IMG/VR virus record: IMGVR_UViG_3300020371_000028
Span: 1-34,888 of that record
Reading direction: 5' to 3' (one strand)
DNA from: a virus
DNA length: 34,888 nucleotides
Part shown: one piece after another, positions 19,877-28,732 of the stretch
Numbering within the stretch: the first letter of the stretch is position 1
How the letters are laid out: every line of letters starts with the position of its first letter
The notes under the pieces: generated by a model
Database searches by the model: none
What the model was told of the DNA's origin: nothing
What the model saw: only the letters and a program-made list of their open reading frames with translations
Translations under genes and position numbers: made by a program

Positions 19877-21986
19877 TTTCCCAAATCTTGCCACCACCTC
19901 TACCTTTAGATTTGATTGGTCGAACGTGGGAATTGTTTTTCCCAGACTCTTCCAGAGTGGCCATACCTCGCCTGACAAACTCTAGGTTGTTGGACATGCC
20001 AACATTCCTCCCGTTGTTGAAGTCATGCAGCGCGACTTGGAATTCTGTCAAGGTGCCCGTCCAATAATCCATTTCGTCGTTTAGCTCGCGGCACCTCTTC
20101 ACAAAGAACTCTACTAGTTCTGCCACGGTGCTTCTGCTACTGTTATCGTAAGCGGCATCAGCAATAGTGTTGTCGATAAAAGACTGCACTCCAAAACGAC
20201 CCACGTCTTCCACTTCTTTTGGGATCACCCAGTCCATAAGGAACTTAGCGAAAAACGGCAGCTCATCCTCGATGGTCTTCTCAAGTATAGAGTTACGAGG
20301 GAAATTACTTGTAGCGTTGTCCCTGATACGTAGAGCCATCAACTTGTCCCTGTTGCTACTGTCCAAAGAAGGTATCACCGACAAACTGTTAATGTCCATG
20401 TTAAGAGACATCACAACTCTACCCGTCCACGGAATGCTCATTGCATCAGCGTATTTAGCCTGATACTCAACACGAGGGTTTGCTACGGCCCTCTTAATCA
20501 GCTCAGTTGCTTTCCGTTGATCTTGGAATGAAGCAGCAGAAGTAGTGTCGTCAATGACCCACGTTGCTACACGGCCCAGATCCTTGTTGAATTTTGTCTG
20601 ACCAGACAAGTAATCAGAAGCGTCAGCATACCCACCCACTAATCCACTGATTACCCTGTTCGACAACAACGACTTCCCCTTATTCGTTGGACCCACTAAG
20701 AGTAGAGCCTGCCCTTGTACGAACTCCCTCTCCAGAACGGACATATAGAACCGCTTCAGCCACGAGTAAAAGTAATCCAGAGCAGGGCTAGAACCGCTAT
20801 CCACAAAAAGCTGGCTCAACCACTTATCCAAAAAAGGCCATTTTGTTTTATCGCCGTCCGCATCAGGCTGGACTGGATCAATGTTTGCACAGTTCAGAAT
20901 CCTGTGCCCGTTGTAGCTCACCACCCGATCCCCTGAGAACACGACGGGGGCGATCTCATCGATTCTGTTCTGGTTGCTTACTGTTAAAATAGCAGCCTCC
21001 ACTTCCGACAGTGGTTGGTTCTTCCTTGGCTTGGCAGTAAATCCAGCCTGCCTCAACTCTAGGATAAGTTGGTCACGGGGAATAGACACAGCACTGTTAA
21101 AGAGCACCTTAAAAAAGCTCCGACCGTTAAACCAATACTCGTCAAGTAGCCCCGCCAGCTTCTTCTCTTCGTAGTCTTTTACGAACCCCGCTCCAAAGAT
21201 GTCGCGCCACGACATGAAGCCCTTCCCCGCTCTGTCGCTGTAACAGACGATACCGTCCTCTACGACCTGACACCCGTCTCTGTTTATACCGTCGTCAATC
21301 CAGAACAACGGGCCGCGAGACCCGATCTCAAAATCCCCAACCCAACGGTTTGGGAAACGTGATTCGATTTCTTCCGCTACTGTGCTGATGGGTATGGACG
21401 TGTCATTAGATTGAGGCGGCTTGTCGGACACCGCTTTAGCAAGAGCTGCCTGAACAATAGATGCGTCAAGCGGCTCTGATGTTTTTACCCAATCCTCCCC
21501 CAGCTCAAAATACTGATTGGCTCTTAACGAAGAACTATCAAACCCCGCAAACAACTTGTTCAGTTGCAGAGATTTCATCATGTTCAACATGAACGTATCG
21601 AACAGCTCAGGCTCGATAGGGATAGGCTCTTTGAATTCCCACACCAAACGGAGATACCCCGACTGTGTCTTAGATCTCCATGTTGGTAATTTCCCAGCCC
21701 CGCATTTGAACTTGATGTCACTGTCTATAGCGGCCCAGTCAACCGATGCGTCGTAGTCAGCAACGACCCCATATATTTTGTGCGCTGGGTTATCGTTGCT
21801 TACACGCTTTGAAGGTGCCCTACCTTCGACACTAGAATAAAAGACATGATCCGTTTGAGCATCCGCGCACCACTCCCTGTAGTCGGCTTTAGTTGAGAAC
21901 GAAGGCTTCTGTTTCTTTAACTTGCTAAGATCAGACGTGTAGTGTGCGCTGTTATCACGTAGATTTTTGAGATAACGGTATTTCAT
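19809..21986 (-). CDS. Replicative primase-helicase (PrimPol-like N-terminus, SF3-like helicase C-terminus)
   Basis: 725 residues from ATG at 21986, chosen because it forms an ATGA overlap with the polymerase stop; an upstream in-frame ATG at 22043 adds 19 residues. The N-terminal part has V-V-A-D-Y-D-A (Asp 77, Asp 79), like the catalytic hhhDhD motif of archaeo-eukaryotic primases. The C-terminal half has Walker A GPTNKGKS (about 432-439) and Walker B VIDD (about 477-480), as in D5/SF3-type phage and plasmid helicases. It would unwind DNA and prime synthesis for the polymerase encoded just upstream. Its 3' end overlaps the nuclease gene convergently. Confidence 0.85.
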   Translation of the reverse strand: MKYRYLKNLRDNSAHYTSDLSKLKKQKPSFSTKADYREWCADAQTDHVFYSSVEGRAPSKRVSNDNPAHKIYGVVADYDASVDWAAIDSDIKFKCGAGKLPTWRSKTQSGYLRLVWEFKEPIPIEPELFDTFMLNMMKSLQLNKLFAGFDSSSLRANQYFELGEDWVKTSEPLDASIVQAALAKAVSDKPPQSNDTSIPISTVAEEIESRFPNRWVGDFEIGSRGPLFWIDDGINRDGCQVVEDGIVCYSDRAGKGFMSWRDIFGAGFVKDYEEKKLAGLLDEYWFNGRSFFKVLFNSAVSIPRDQLILELRQAGFTAKPRKNQPLSEVEAAILTVSNQNRIDEIAPVVFSGDRVVSYNGHRILNCANIDPVQPDADGDKTKWPFLDKWLSQLFVDSGSSPALDYFYSWLKRFYMSVLEREFVQGQALLLVGPTNKGKSLLSNRVISGLVGGYADASDYLSGQTKFNKDLGRVATWVIDDTTSAASFQDQRKATELIKRAVANPRVEYQAKYADAMSIPWTGRVVMSLNMDINSLSVIPSLDSSNRDKLMALRIRDNATSNFPRNSILEKTIEDELPFFAKFLMDWVIPKEVEDVGRFGVQSFIDNTIADAAYDNSSRSTVAELVEFFVKRCRELNDEMDYWTGTLTEFQVALHDFNNGRNVGMSNNLEFVRRGMATLEESGKNNSHVRPIKSKGRGGGKIWEISLSSSFDIDVMTQTSQAVSTP

Positions 21987-23743
21987 TTCTGGTAACGGGT
22001 AAGTATTTGTCCTTCTGCCGCCAAGGGGATATCGGGTATCCATGTCGGCGGCGTTGACATGATCTCGATTGTTCGCTCCAGAATTGATTCTGCTTCATTT
22101 TCATCACATTCAATTACGACCTCGTCGTGGACGTGGAAGATCAAGTTGATTCCATCTTCTTCCAGCCTGACGATCATGTCTGAAAAGATGTCTCGTGCAA
22201 GTCCTTGCGATAGGTTTTCCGCGACAACCCCTCCCCAGAGTTTCATGGGTAGCCTCTTTCCATTACGGCTGACAATCGCCTGATGACTTATCTGGTCATT
22301 TTGCTTAACCAGTTTTATCCTCCCATAGTTAATGGTGCGTCCTGACGGAAGAGGTTCATCGTAAGGAACCCTTGTGTTGTAACATTGCCTCAATTTGTTG
22401 TTAATCCTTCGCCAGAGTTTCGGGATGGCATAAAGCCTGTCTCTGTAAAGATCTACAGCACCCTTCGCCTCATCTATTGGCATGCTGTACATCTCAGAAA
22501 ATTTAGTAGCTCCTGCACCATACCCGCACCCTAAGACAATAGCCTTTACCTTGTGCCGTAGTTTAGAGTCTTTCTCTTTCAAAGACCCCCTGTCCTTCGC
22601 CCACAAGCCCATCCTGATCGCAAACGCTTCGTAGATATCTTCGGTGTTCTCTATCTCATCTAAAGTATCTCGGTCCCCTGCGAGCCAGCACAATGTCCGC
22701 ACCTCAATTTGTGACAGATCAGCCACCACGAGCTTCTTCCCTTTTGGGGCGCAGATCATGTGGCGCAGGTTGACCCCAAACATCTCATCGCGAGGTAAGT
22801 TCTGTAGGTTAAGGTTACCGCCGCTCCCAGAGAAACGGCCAGTGTGTCCCCCCCAATACATCAATCCGCCATAGTAACGACCATCTGGCAGGGTAGCGTA
22901 GTCAAATGCCTCCAGCTTTTTCTTGAGTGCGTTGATACGCCTCCAGTTTGTAACGGCTTCAACCCACTTATACTTATGCCCAAACTGCCTTAACCATTCC
23001 TGAGCATCGACATCATTCTGGGCTAAGGATTTAGGTGGCTCCAGCCCATGATTGTGGCATTCTTCATCGAAAGCTGCGCGACTAAGTAGTGGTTTTTCTC
23101 CAGCCCACGGAATAGCCGACTCCGCTTCAAAGAGTCTCTGGTTGATTGTCTCCAGTTGCTCTTTTAATAAAGCTGCGTCCATTGGCAACCCCCGCTGGAT
23201 AATCCTACGGTTGGTTAGACTGATAAGCTTTTCGCGATCCGGCCATTGCTCTTGATATTTCTGCCAGAGTTCTAAACACAACACGGAGTCCTTTAAGGCG
23301 TAGTCACTAACTTCTTTTTGGAACTCTTCCGGCATGTTCTCCCACCTCTTCGCAGCCATGTTGTCGCGAGTAGTCTTAGAGATATCTAAATCGAAAGCTT
23401 CTGCCGTAGCGTTTTTCAACGACCTCGGAAGACCACATGCAGCGGCCATGTCAGCAGTGCAATGCCACTCTGCAAAGTCAACTTTCGGCCACCATCCTTT
23501 CTCTACTCCAAAGAAATAGAGCGTTTCGTCGAAGGATGCATTATGGGACAGGACACGGTTTCCTTCAAGTAGGCCCCATTCAAAATCTTTAGGGTGACCT
23601 ACAAATTCGTAGCCGTTGTCGCCCACAACTGACACCATGTAGGCATCAAAGTCAGGGTGGGAAAAATACCCCAGTGGGCCTAGCCGCTTGATTGAGCAGC
23701 TCTTATCGTAATAGGACTCATAGTCCAAGGCATAGGTTTCCAT
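21983..23743 (-). CDS. polA: DNA polymerase, family A, with 3'-5' exonuclease
   Basis: 586 residues. Exonuclease motifs: Asp 7-x-Glu 9 (LDYES), Asn 68...Asp 72 (HNASFDE) and Tyr 148...Asp 152 (DYALKD). Polymerase motifs: A, DLSQIEVR (Asp 342); B, R396-x3-K400-x3-L404-x3-Y408-G on the O helix; C, HDE (539-541). It lacks a 5'-3' nuclease domain, as expected for a phage replicase. The residue equivalent to E. coli Phe762 is Leu 404, a natural variant known in marine phage polymerases. The gene follows an intrinsic terminator and overlaps the primase-helicase start by four bases. Confidence 0.95.
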   Translation of the reverse strand: METYALDYESYYDKSCSIKRLGPLGYFSHPDFDAYMVSVVGDNGYEFVGHPKDFEWGLLEGNRVLSHNASFDETLYFFGVEKGWWPKVDFAEWHCTADMAAACGLPRSLKNATAEAFDLDISKTTRDNMAAKRWENMPEEFQKEVSDYALKDSVLCLELWQKYQEQWPDREKLISLTNRRIIQRGLPMDAALLKEQLETINQRLFEAESAIPWAGEKPLLSRAAFDEECHNHGLEPPKSLAQNDVDAQEWLRQFGHKYKWVEAVTNWRRINALKKKLEAFDYATLPDGRYYGGLMYWGGHTGRFSGSGGNLNLQNLPRDEMFGVNLRHMICAPKGKKLVVADLSQIEVRTLCWLAGDRDTLDEIENTEDIYEAFAIRMGLWAKDRGSLKEKDSKLRHKVKAIVLGCGYGAGATKFSEMYSMPIDEAKGAVDLYRDRLYAIPKLWRRINNKLRQCYNTRVPYDEPLPSGRTINYGRIKLVKQNDQISHQAIVSRNGKRLPMKLWGGVVAENLSQGLARDIFSDMIVRLEEDGINLIFHVHDEVVIECDENEAESILERTIEIMSTPPTWIPDIPLAAEGQILTRYQK

Positions 23744-23758
23744 GTAATCATAAAGAAA

Positions 23759-23793
23759 AGCCCGCCCCGATGGAAAATGAGTCGGGGCGGGCT
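23759..23793 (-). terminator. Strong intrinsic terminator inside the replication operon
   Basis: On the minus strand a 12-bp perfect stem AGCCCGCCCCGA (with its complement) and an 11-nt loop are followed by TTTTCTTT. It lies between the 74-aa gene and the polymerase gene, which are transcribed in the same direction. It would lower expression of polymerase and primase-helicase relative to upstream genes, or imply a separate polymerase promoter. Confidence 0.85.
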
Positions 23794-23804
23794 ATAAGGG
23801 TTAG

Positions 23805-24029
23805 TTACTCTTCATCGAGGTCAAGCTGGAGTTGCTCCTTGTTTGACCTGATCTGGTTCTGCAAAGCCTCGCGGACACATTCTAGTTTCCGCAAAGCCCT
23901 GCAAGCTGTCTGGACTTTATCCTCAAAGTCCGCAATGGTGCTGTTAATCATTTGAACTTCTTCTTTAAGAAGCTCATTGAAATGCTCCGTTGCGGAAGGA
24001 CATTCCGTAATTTCTGTATTCTCTTCCAT
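23805..24029 (-). CDS. Small coiled-coil protein
   Basis: 74 residues, acidic, with heptad-like Leu/Ile/Val spacing through most of its length (INSTIADFEDKVQTACRALR region). The ATG overlaps the stop of the gene before (TAATG), so it is probably coupled to the candidate ssDNA-binding protein and may partner it. No domain is recognised. It is the last gene before the terminator. Confidence 0.6.
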   Translation of the reverse strand: MEENTEITECPSATEHFNELLKEEVQMINSTIADFEDKVQTACRALRKLECVREALQNQIRSNKEQLQLDLDEE

Positions 24030-24691
24030 TACGAGAAGGTTCCTACAAAAGTTTTTACGGCATCTGTTGGCTCGTCCTGAAGGACGGACAAAGATGGCGC
24101 AAACCAGCTATACTTACCACGGCTGATCAAAGAACTCTTAAAGTTCCATAATCTGTGCTGCAATGATGCAGCCGGATTGAAGGCTGCGAATGTAGCCAAA
24201 CGCTTGAAAGTTTGCCTGTAGGCATCCTTACTCACGTTCATCCTGCCGATAGCGTAGTTATCATCCCCAATCGGGAACGGATACGCCGCATCATTGTCAG
24301 AGCCTTCCGGCTGCTTAAACAGGACGGTAATCTCCGCGAACTCAAGCATGTCATACTCAGAGGACGCTTTGATTTGATCTGCCTCTTCCTGCGTGTAAGC
24401 AGTCTGGGGGATCTCGTCGCTGTCATAGTCGATGTTCTCGCGCCAACCCTTAAGGGCAGAGAGAACAGTGACAGAGATTGCTTCATCCGCTTCAGCCAGC
24501 ACATGCTGCTTGTCGAGGACAACGGCCCCTAGTGGGGCCTCAATCTCACTGGTCTTCTGCACAATATTGACGCGAGGCACGTCAATATCAGTAGAAGAGA
24601 TTTCAAGTCCACTGGCATTTGTAGTGGCCAGCTCGCTCTTAGGTACTTCCGCTACTGCGGTCGTCGTTTCGGTTTCTTGTTTCTTGCTCAT
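24029..24691 (-). CDS. Candidate single-stranded DNA-binding protein
   Basis: 220 residues. A Thr/Ser/Ala-rich flexible N-terminus (about 1-35) is followed by a mixed alpha/beta core (about 38-210). The pattern, beginning with VPRVNIVQKTS and ending in a Trp/Phe-rich region (RLWNFKSSLISRGKYSWFAP), resembles small phage proteins annotated as SSB-like. There is no acidic C-terminal tail as in E. coli SSB. Position between nuclease/helicase genes and the polymerase supports a replication role, but the assignment is an inference. Confidence 0.45.
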   Translation of the reverse strand: MSKKQETETTTAVAEVPKSELATTNASGLEISSTDIDVPRVNIVQKTSEIEAPLGAVVLDKQHVLAEADEAISVTVLSALKGWRENIDYDSDEIPQTAYTQEEADQIKASSEYDMLEFAEITVLFKQPEGSDNDAAYPFPIGDDNYAIGRMNVSKDAYRQTFKRLATFAAFNPAASLQHRLWNFKSSLISRGKYSWFAPSLSVLQDEPTDAVKTFVGTFS

Positions 24692-24716
24692 CGCTTAATT
24701 GCTTCTCGCTTCTTGG

Positions 24717-25835
24717 TTATTGACTCACGATTGAGAACCGTTCGTCAGAGGTGTGGATAATGCCCGCGCTTTCACAGGCGTCAATGAAATTTCGTTCTAA
24801 CTCTTTTTTCTCTCCCTTGTCTGCTTGAGAACCAACGAGTTTTGCAATTTTAGAAAGCGGGAAAGACCCCTGCTCCAACAAGACAGAAGGCTCTAATCCG
24901 AATTCTTCCGCTATCTTCGTAAGCGTCTCGTTGTTGGTAATCTTCTTGGGTCTACCCATTGACCGCAACTTAAGCCCGTCCAGCTCTACGCCACCCAGCG
25001 CAGCTTCTTTAGTTCGCTCTTTAATACGAGCCGCCCAGTTCTCCACGATCTTGGCGATGTTAAAGAGTTCTGACAGACGCGCAGGATCGTCAATGTTTTC
25101 CAAATCTACGTCAGGGATCGTAGAGTCGAGCTTCTTCGCTACATCGAGAACCAACCCACCCAAGGCAGGGCAAGCGTCTTCATGTTTGCAGAACCGACAA
25201 TACTGGCTAGGCGTGCAGTCCTTAAGGTCTATTTCTCCCTTAGCCCACTTAGGCCGTACTTCTTCCCCCTTCTTGATAACATCACTTAACTCCTCAATAA
25301 GGCCAGCTAAGTCATCGCGGCTGAACGTATGGTGTAAAGAGTCGTTATGTTGTGGAACATAAAACACAAAGACGATCTTCTCGATATCCTTGTATTTTTG
25401 GAACGCCCCTATCGTGTAAGCTTTAGCTTGCCAGTTCTTGTCAGGTGGGTCGATAATGCTGATGCCTGTTTTGTAATCAGCCATTACAGCTTCAGTGCCT
25501 GACTCAAGGACTAGAAACCTGTCGCAGGTTCCCCACGTCTCTGTCCCGTCTAGTGTGACATCAACTTGGATCTCGTTGTGTTCTTCCTTCACGGGCGGGA
25601 AATTCCCCATGAATTCATCCTCCATTTCTACAATCTGATTGTAGATATCTGCCTCTTGCTCGTTATGCAGAGCAGACGAATCCCGCACTTCCAATGCTTC
25701 ATGGATGCGCGTACCCATCTCTGCGGCAGCACTGGTCCCATCTTTTCCCTCATACCCCGCACATGAGGCGACGTATTTAAGACTGGATGGGCTGAACTCT
25801 GCGTGCCCTCTGGAACTATGATCTGGCTGGCTCAT
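24717..25835 (-). CDS. RecB/Cas4-like nuclease with Fe-S cluster motif (DUF2800-like)
   Basis: 372 residues. PD-(D/E)XK nuclease signature: His 45 (GTRIHEAL), Asp 105 (GTCDRF), Asp 120-x-Lys 122 (MADYKTG), then Gln 136-x3-Tyr 140. Cys 25 and Cys 213, Cys 216, Cys 222 (YCRFCKHEDAC) have the spacing of the iron-sulphur cluster in Cas4/AddB-type nucleases. Phage members of this group (DUF2800) act as DNA exonucleases in recombination or host-DNA breakdown. The ATG overlaps the helicase stop by 20 bp, so the two are probably made and used together. Confidence 0.85.
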   Translation of the reverse strand: MSQPDHSSRGHAEFSPSSLKYVASCAGYEGKDGTSAAAEMGTRIHEALEVRDSSALHNEQEADIYNQIVEMEDEFMGNFPPVKEEHNEIQVDVTLDGTETWGTCDRFLVLESGTEAVMADYKTGISIIDPPDKNWQAKAYTIGAFQKYKDIEKIVFVFYVPQHNDSLHHTFSRDDLAGLIEELSDVIKKGEEVRPKWAKGEIDLKDCTPSQYCRFCKHEDACPALGGLVLDVAKKLDSTIPDVDLENIDDPARLSELFNIAKIVENWAARIKERTKEAALGGVELDGLKLRSMGRPKKITNNETLTKIAEEFGLEPSVLLEQGSFPLSKIAKLVGSQADKGEKKELERNFIDACESAGIIHTSDERFSIVSQ

Positions 25836-27126
25836 CGTGTAGTATATTTAGATTTTTGAGTTTCTTGTTAATGGATTTCATCACGGCTTCTTCAATAGAA
25901 TCGTGGGCCACTAGTATCTTCTGGATAGCGTCACTCTTCGCTCCGTTGCGGTGGATGCGGCCCAACGTCTGGAGGTGGTTCTTAGCTGAGAACGATGGGC
26001 AGATCAACGATACTCTTTGTCTCTTACCATTAGTATCGTGGAGAGATATGCCCGTCCCTCCTGCTGCAATGTTCACCACAAGGACGTGTGTCTCATCACG
26101 TTGGAATTTGTCGATAGCCTCCTGCCTTTGTTCTGCTGACTGACCCCCCTCTACTCTATCGCATCCTAGATTCTGACAGAGTGTCTGCACAGTGTCGGAG
26201 AAGTTTACGAATATAACTACGCTCTTACCCTCCAACACAAGATCCTCGGCCATGTCTACCAGATCAGTTATCTTAAATGACTCCGCTAATTGGCGAGCAC
26301 GGAGTATGTTTACCAGCATATAGTCGCTGTCCTCCACCGTCCCATTCTCGATATATTGTTCCACGATGTCCGGTGTGATGCCCGCTTTCTTGTAAGCGGA
26401 ACGTATCTTGGAAGCTTTACTAAATTCCACAGGTTCTGTGATTACCCTGTTTTCTTTGAACGAGTCTGGGAAGTCTTCGACTGTAAGACGCTTTACGTTT
26501 TTACCATACATCTGCGCCCTTATCGCAGGCAGGCATGACCGTTTAACAAGCTCCCATTTGCCCCATTCATTCTGCTGGCACCCGTTGCGTAACATCCAAC
26601 TGTACCAGTTACTCAAATCGTTTTCTGCTTTGTTTAAAGAGTGCAGCCCCAGCATGTATCCCAACGCTCTCATCTCGGTGGGATCTTCGGCTGCTGTAGC
26701 TGACATCCCATGCACTGAGTATCCTTGTTGGATCAGCGAGATCACAAGCTGCGCGTTCTGGGTGTATGGCCCCTTGCATTTATGGATTTCGTCTACCAAG
26801 ACCAGAGTGTCTTCAGGCAACCGCCATTTCATTATTTTCTTACCACTCTTGTCCATGTGGAGAGTTTTCCCAGTGCGGACCTTTTCAAAGTTGTGGATGA
26901 ACTCTATCTCGTCTACTTCGCATTCGTCCATCTCCATCCCCCACGCATGTATAACTGCCTTGGGACACAGAACCGCTACGGGGCGGTTAAGTTTCTTAGC
27001 CATCATGCAGGCTATGAGAGTTTTGCCTACGCCAGTATGTGATGTGTCGCAGGTGTTGTATCCGGCTTCTTGTTGCCGGACGAAGAAGTCAATGAGATCC
27101 TGTTGCCTTGGGTAGGGTGTTTTCAT
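25816..27126 (-). CDS. SF2 DEAD/SNF2-type helicase
   Basis: 436 residues with the full set of SF2 motifs: I TGVGKT (31-36), II VDEIH (111-115), III SAT (142-144), V in VNIAAGGTGIS (about 351-361) and VI QTLGRIHRNG (386-395). The layout is most like the SNF2-type helicases found in phage replication modules. It would use ATP to move on duplex DNA, probably in recombination-dependent replication with the RecB-like nuclease encoded next. The start overlaps the preceding stop (TAATG). Confidence 0.9.
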   Translation of the reverse strand: MKTPYPRQQDLIDFFVRQQEAGYNTCDTSHTGVGKTLIACMMAKKLNRPVAVLCPKAVIHAWGMEMDECEVDEIEFIHNFEKVRTGKTLHMDKSGKKIMKWRLPEDTLVLVDEIHKCKGPYTQNAQLVISLIQQGYSVHGMSATAAEDPTEMRALGYMLGLHSLNKAENDLSNWYSWMLRNGCQQNEWGKWELVKRSCLPAIRAQMYGKNVKRLTVEDFPDSFKENRVITEPVEFSKASKIRSAYKKAGITPDIVEQYIENGTVEDSDYMLVNILRARQLAESFKITDLVDMAEDLVLEGKSVVIFVNFSDTVQTLCQNLGCDRVEGGQSAEQRQEAIDKFQRDETHVLVVNIAAGGTGISLHDTNGKRQRVSLICPSFSAKNHLQTLGRIHRNGAKSDAIQKILVAHDSIEEAVMKSINKKLKNLNILHDEPARS

Positions 27127-27404
27127 TAGTGCATTGGGTTACTCAACATTGCATGCATCAACACCATGCCTAGATGGTATTTCGTAGCTTTAAAACCACG
27201 GTAGACTTTTCGATGCCTGTGCGGTGTAATCACGACAATATCGCCATTGTCCGATTGACCTAAAATAAAACCCAGCTCCAAGGCTGGCTGTATCGCCTTC
27301 CAATAAAACGAAGGCTTTTCTGGAACAGGTATCGAGTGTTGCTCGAAATACTGTTCGACGTGTTCTGGCTTAGTGTAGCGTGGCATGAAGGAGGGCTTTA
27401 CCAC
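27126..27404 (-). CDS. Small protein of unknown function in the replication operon
   Basis: 92 residues from a GTG at 27404, with GAGAGG a few bases upstream, one of the few plausible Shine-Dalgarno sites here; an in-frame ATG at 27386 is the alternative. It has a compact N-terminal helix, then IVVITPHRHRKVYRGFK (about 54-70) and a hydrophobic C-terminal helix. The stop overlaps the helicase start, so it may be a helicase partner. No domain is recognised. Confidence 0.6.
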   Translation of the reverse strand: MVKPSFMPRYTKPEHVEQYFEQHSIPVPEKPSFYWKAIQPALELGFILGQSDNGDIVVITPHRHRKVYRGFKATKYHLGMVLMHAMLSNPMH

Positions 27405-27429
27405 AGCCTCTCTTTAACCACAATACAAA

Positions 27430-27921
27430 TCAGTTTTTTTCTCTCTGGCCGTTGCGGTAGTAGTGAGCAATGAGGAACGAATCGATGATCCCGTCGTGAG
27501 GAACCTTACATCTTTTGTTCTTCAGCCAGTTTTCAGAAGGCTCCATTTCCTGCGCCAGTTTCAGAGCTACTTCTTTGGTTCTTCCCTTGGGGATAAAGCC
27601 CAACATTTTCTTTTGCCATTTGTGGACACTGACTCGCGCAACCTCGTAATCTTTGCACTCGGCCATCCCCAACAACTTCCCGAACGAGATCGCCATTGAG
27701 CGCACCGCCTGCGAGCTTTTCGCATGTGCCAACGGTTCCTCAATGGCTAAAACAAAAGGGGTGTTTAAATCTGATAGCCATTGGTGGATCTTGCAGATGT
27801 CAATCTCACGCTTCTTGCTGCGTCTTTGACATGGCATCGCGATCTTGTCGATCAGGCTACCATCGAACTGGGCAATAGCGCACAGCCCTCCGTCTAGCCC
27901 GTTATCGACACCAACGATCAT
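27430..27921 (-). CDS. RuvC-like Holliday junction resolvase
   Basis: 163 residues with an RNase-H/RuvC-like acidic set: Asp 6 in IVGVDNGL, Glu 61 or Glu 62 in LAIEEP, and His 142-Asp 143 with Asp 147 in HDGIIDSF. These enzymes cut four-way junctions symmetrically; in phages they resolve recombination intermediates or debranch DNA before packaging. It overlaps the preceding stop by ATGA. Length (163) is normal for the family. Confidence 0.85.
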   Translation of the reverse strand: MIVGVDNGLDGGLCAIAQFDGSLIDKIAMPCQRRSKKREIDICKIHQWLSDLNTPFVLAIEEPLAHAKSSQAVRSMAISFGKLLGMAECKDYEVARVSVHKWQKKMLGFIPKGRTKEVALKLAQEMEPSENWLKNKRCKVPHDGIIDSFLIAHYYRNGQREKN

Positions 27922-28151
27922 TTCTGCGTCAGCAGAAACTGGCTAGGATGTTCCACTGATGTAGCCCAACCAGACTGGTCTATGTCAGCTCTCATGCGGC
28001 CAATGTGTTTGCCCAGAGCAATCAAGGTGTTCTGATCGTCTGTCAGTTCCCTGTCCAACAAGTTAGCCCTGTCGAGTAACCAGTTCGCGAGTACTCGACA
28101 TTCGGTCGCGCACTTTTTTCTACGTGCTTCTCTAACAACATTTATGTCCAT
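27918..28151 (-). CDS. Small helical protein, unknown function
   Basis: 77 residues. An Arg/Lys-rich N-terminal helix with two Cys residues (EARRKKCATECRVLANWLLD) is followed by LTDDQNTLIALGKHIGRMRA. It overlaps the resolvase start by ATGA and is presumably co-translated with it. No family is recognised. Confidence 0.6.
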   Translation of the reverse strand: MDINVVREARRKKCATECRVLANWLLDRANLLDRELTDDQNTLIALGKHIGRMRADIDQSGWATSVEHPSQFLLTQK

Positions 28152-28154
28152 CGT

Positions 28155-28484
28155 TTACCGTTTTTTGGTTTCTGCTTCTTCTCGTAAGAGAGCTTTACAA
28201 AGGATTGCGTAATTGACGATGTCGTCGCAAGCATCTTCTACTGATTCATTGTGAACTCGCAAAGAGCCATCAGCCACGAATGAACGAATCCGCATCAGCT
28301 TGTCTTGAACACGGAGCAGGAGTCCGGTTACAGGGTGCAGGCCCAAGGATCTAGACGCTTTAAAATTCTCAAGGGCATCAGTTGCTTCGGAGCCACCAGT
28401 GTAATCACTGTTCTTCCTACGCATTATGTCCTGCGCCAGTTTTGATGTCTCTTCGTGGATTGCAAGGAGCTGCTCAGTGTTCAT
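28155..28484 (-). CDS. MazG-like / DUF1599-type nucleotide pyrophosphohydrolase-related protein
   Basis: 109 residues. The pattern R-R-K-N-S-D-Y-T (about 22-29), LLLRVQDKLMRI and HNESVEDACDDIVNYA (about 78-93) fits the DUF1599/MazG-like helical fold, where Glu and Asp residues on paired helices bind Mg2+ and nucleotides. Such phage proteins are thought to alter nucleotide pools or ppGpp-type signals, or to act in nucleotide modification. The exact substrate cannot be told. The start overlaps the preceding stop (ATGA). Confidence 0.75.
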   Translation of the reverse strand: MNTEQLLAIHEETSKLAQDIMRRKNSDYTGGSEATDALENFKASRSLGLHPVTGLLLRVQDKLMRIRSFVADGSLRVHNESVEDACDDIVNYAILCKALLREEAETKKR

Positions 28485-28726
28485 TTCTTTTTGGGTAATC
28501 TGGGCAGGGCGTCTTCTCTGATAAGGAACCCATCTCCATCAGGAGTGACTTCAAGGGTTTCGCCCTTGATTAACATCTGTGCAAAAAAAACTTCTCTCCA
28601 GCTAGAAGGGATAACGCGGCAGTATTTCCCTTTCACTTGAGTTACACGATAAGTAAACCTGTTATCGCCTAGCTCTTTTCGGCGTAGAACCAGAGGGTCT
28701 GTAACAGACTGTCTTTGAAAAAACAT
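28481..28726 (-). CDS. Small beta-rich protein, unknown function
   Basis: 81 residues with Arg/Lys-rich ends. The middle (YRVTQVKGKYCRVIPSSWRE, then KGETLEVTPDGDGFLI) suggests a small beta-barrel. The stop overlaps the MazG-like gene's start. It may bind nucleic acid, judged only by charge and fold guess. Confidence 0.55.
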   Translation of the reverse strand: MFFQRQSVTDPLVLRRKELGDNRFTYRVTQVKGKYCRVIPSSWREVFFAQMLIKGETLEVTPDGDGFLIREDALPRLPKKK

Positions 28727-28732
28727 TGTGCA

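Noticed and set aside
26408-27115. 235-codon frame opposite the helicase gene
   Set aside because: The helicase on the minus strand has a complete motif set; this frame is its antisense shadow.
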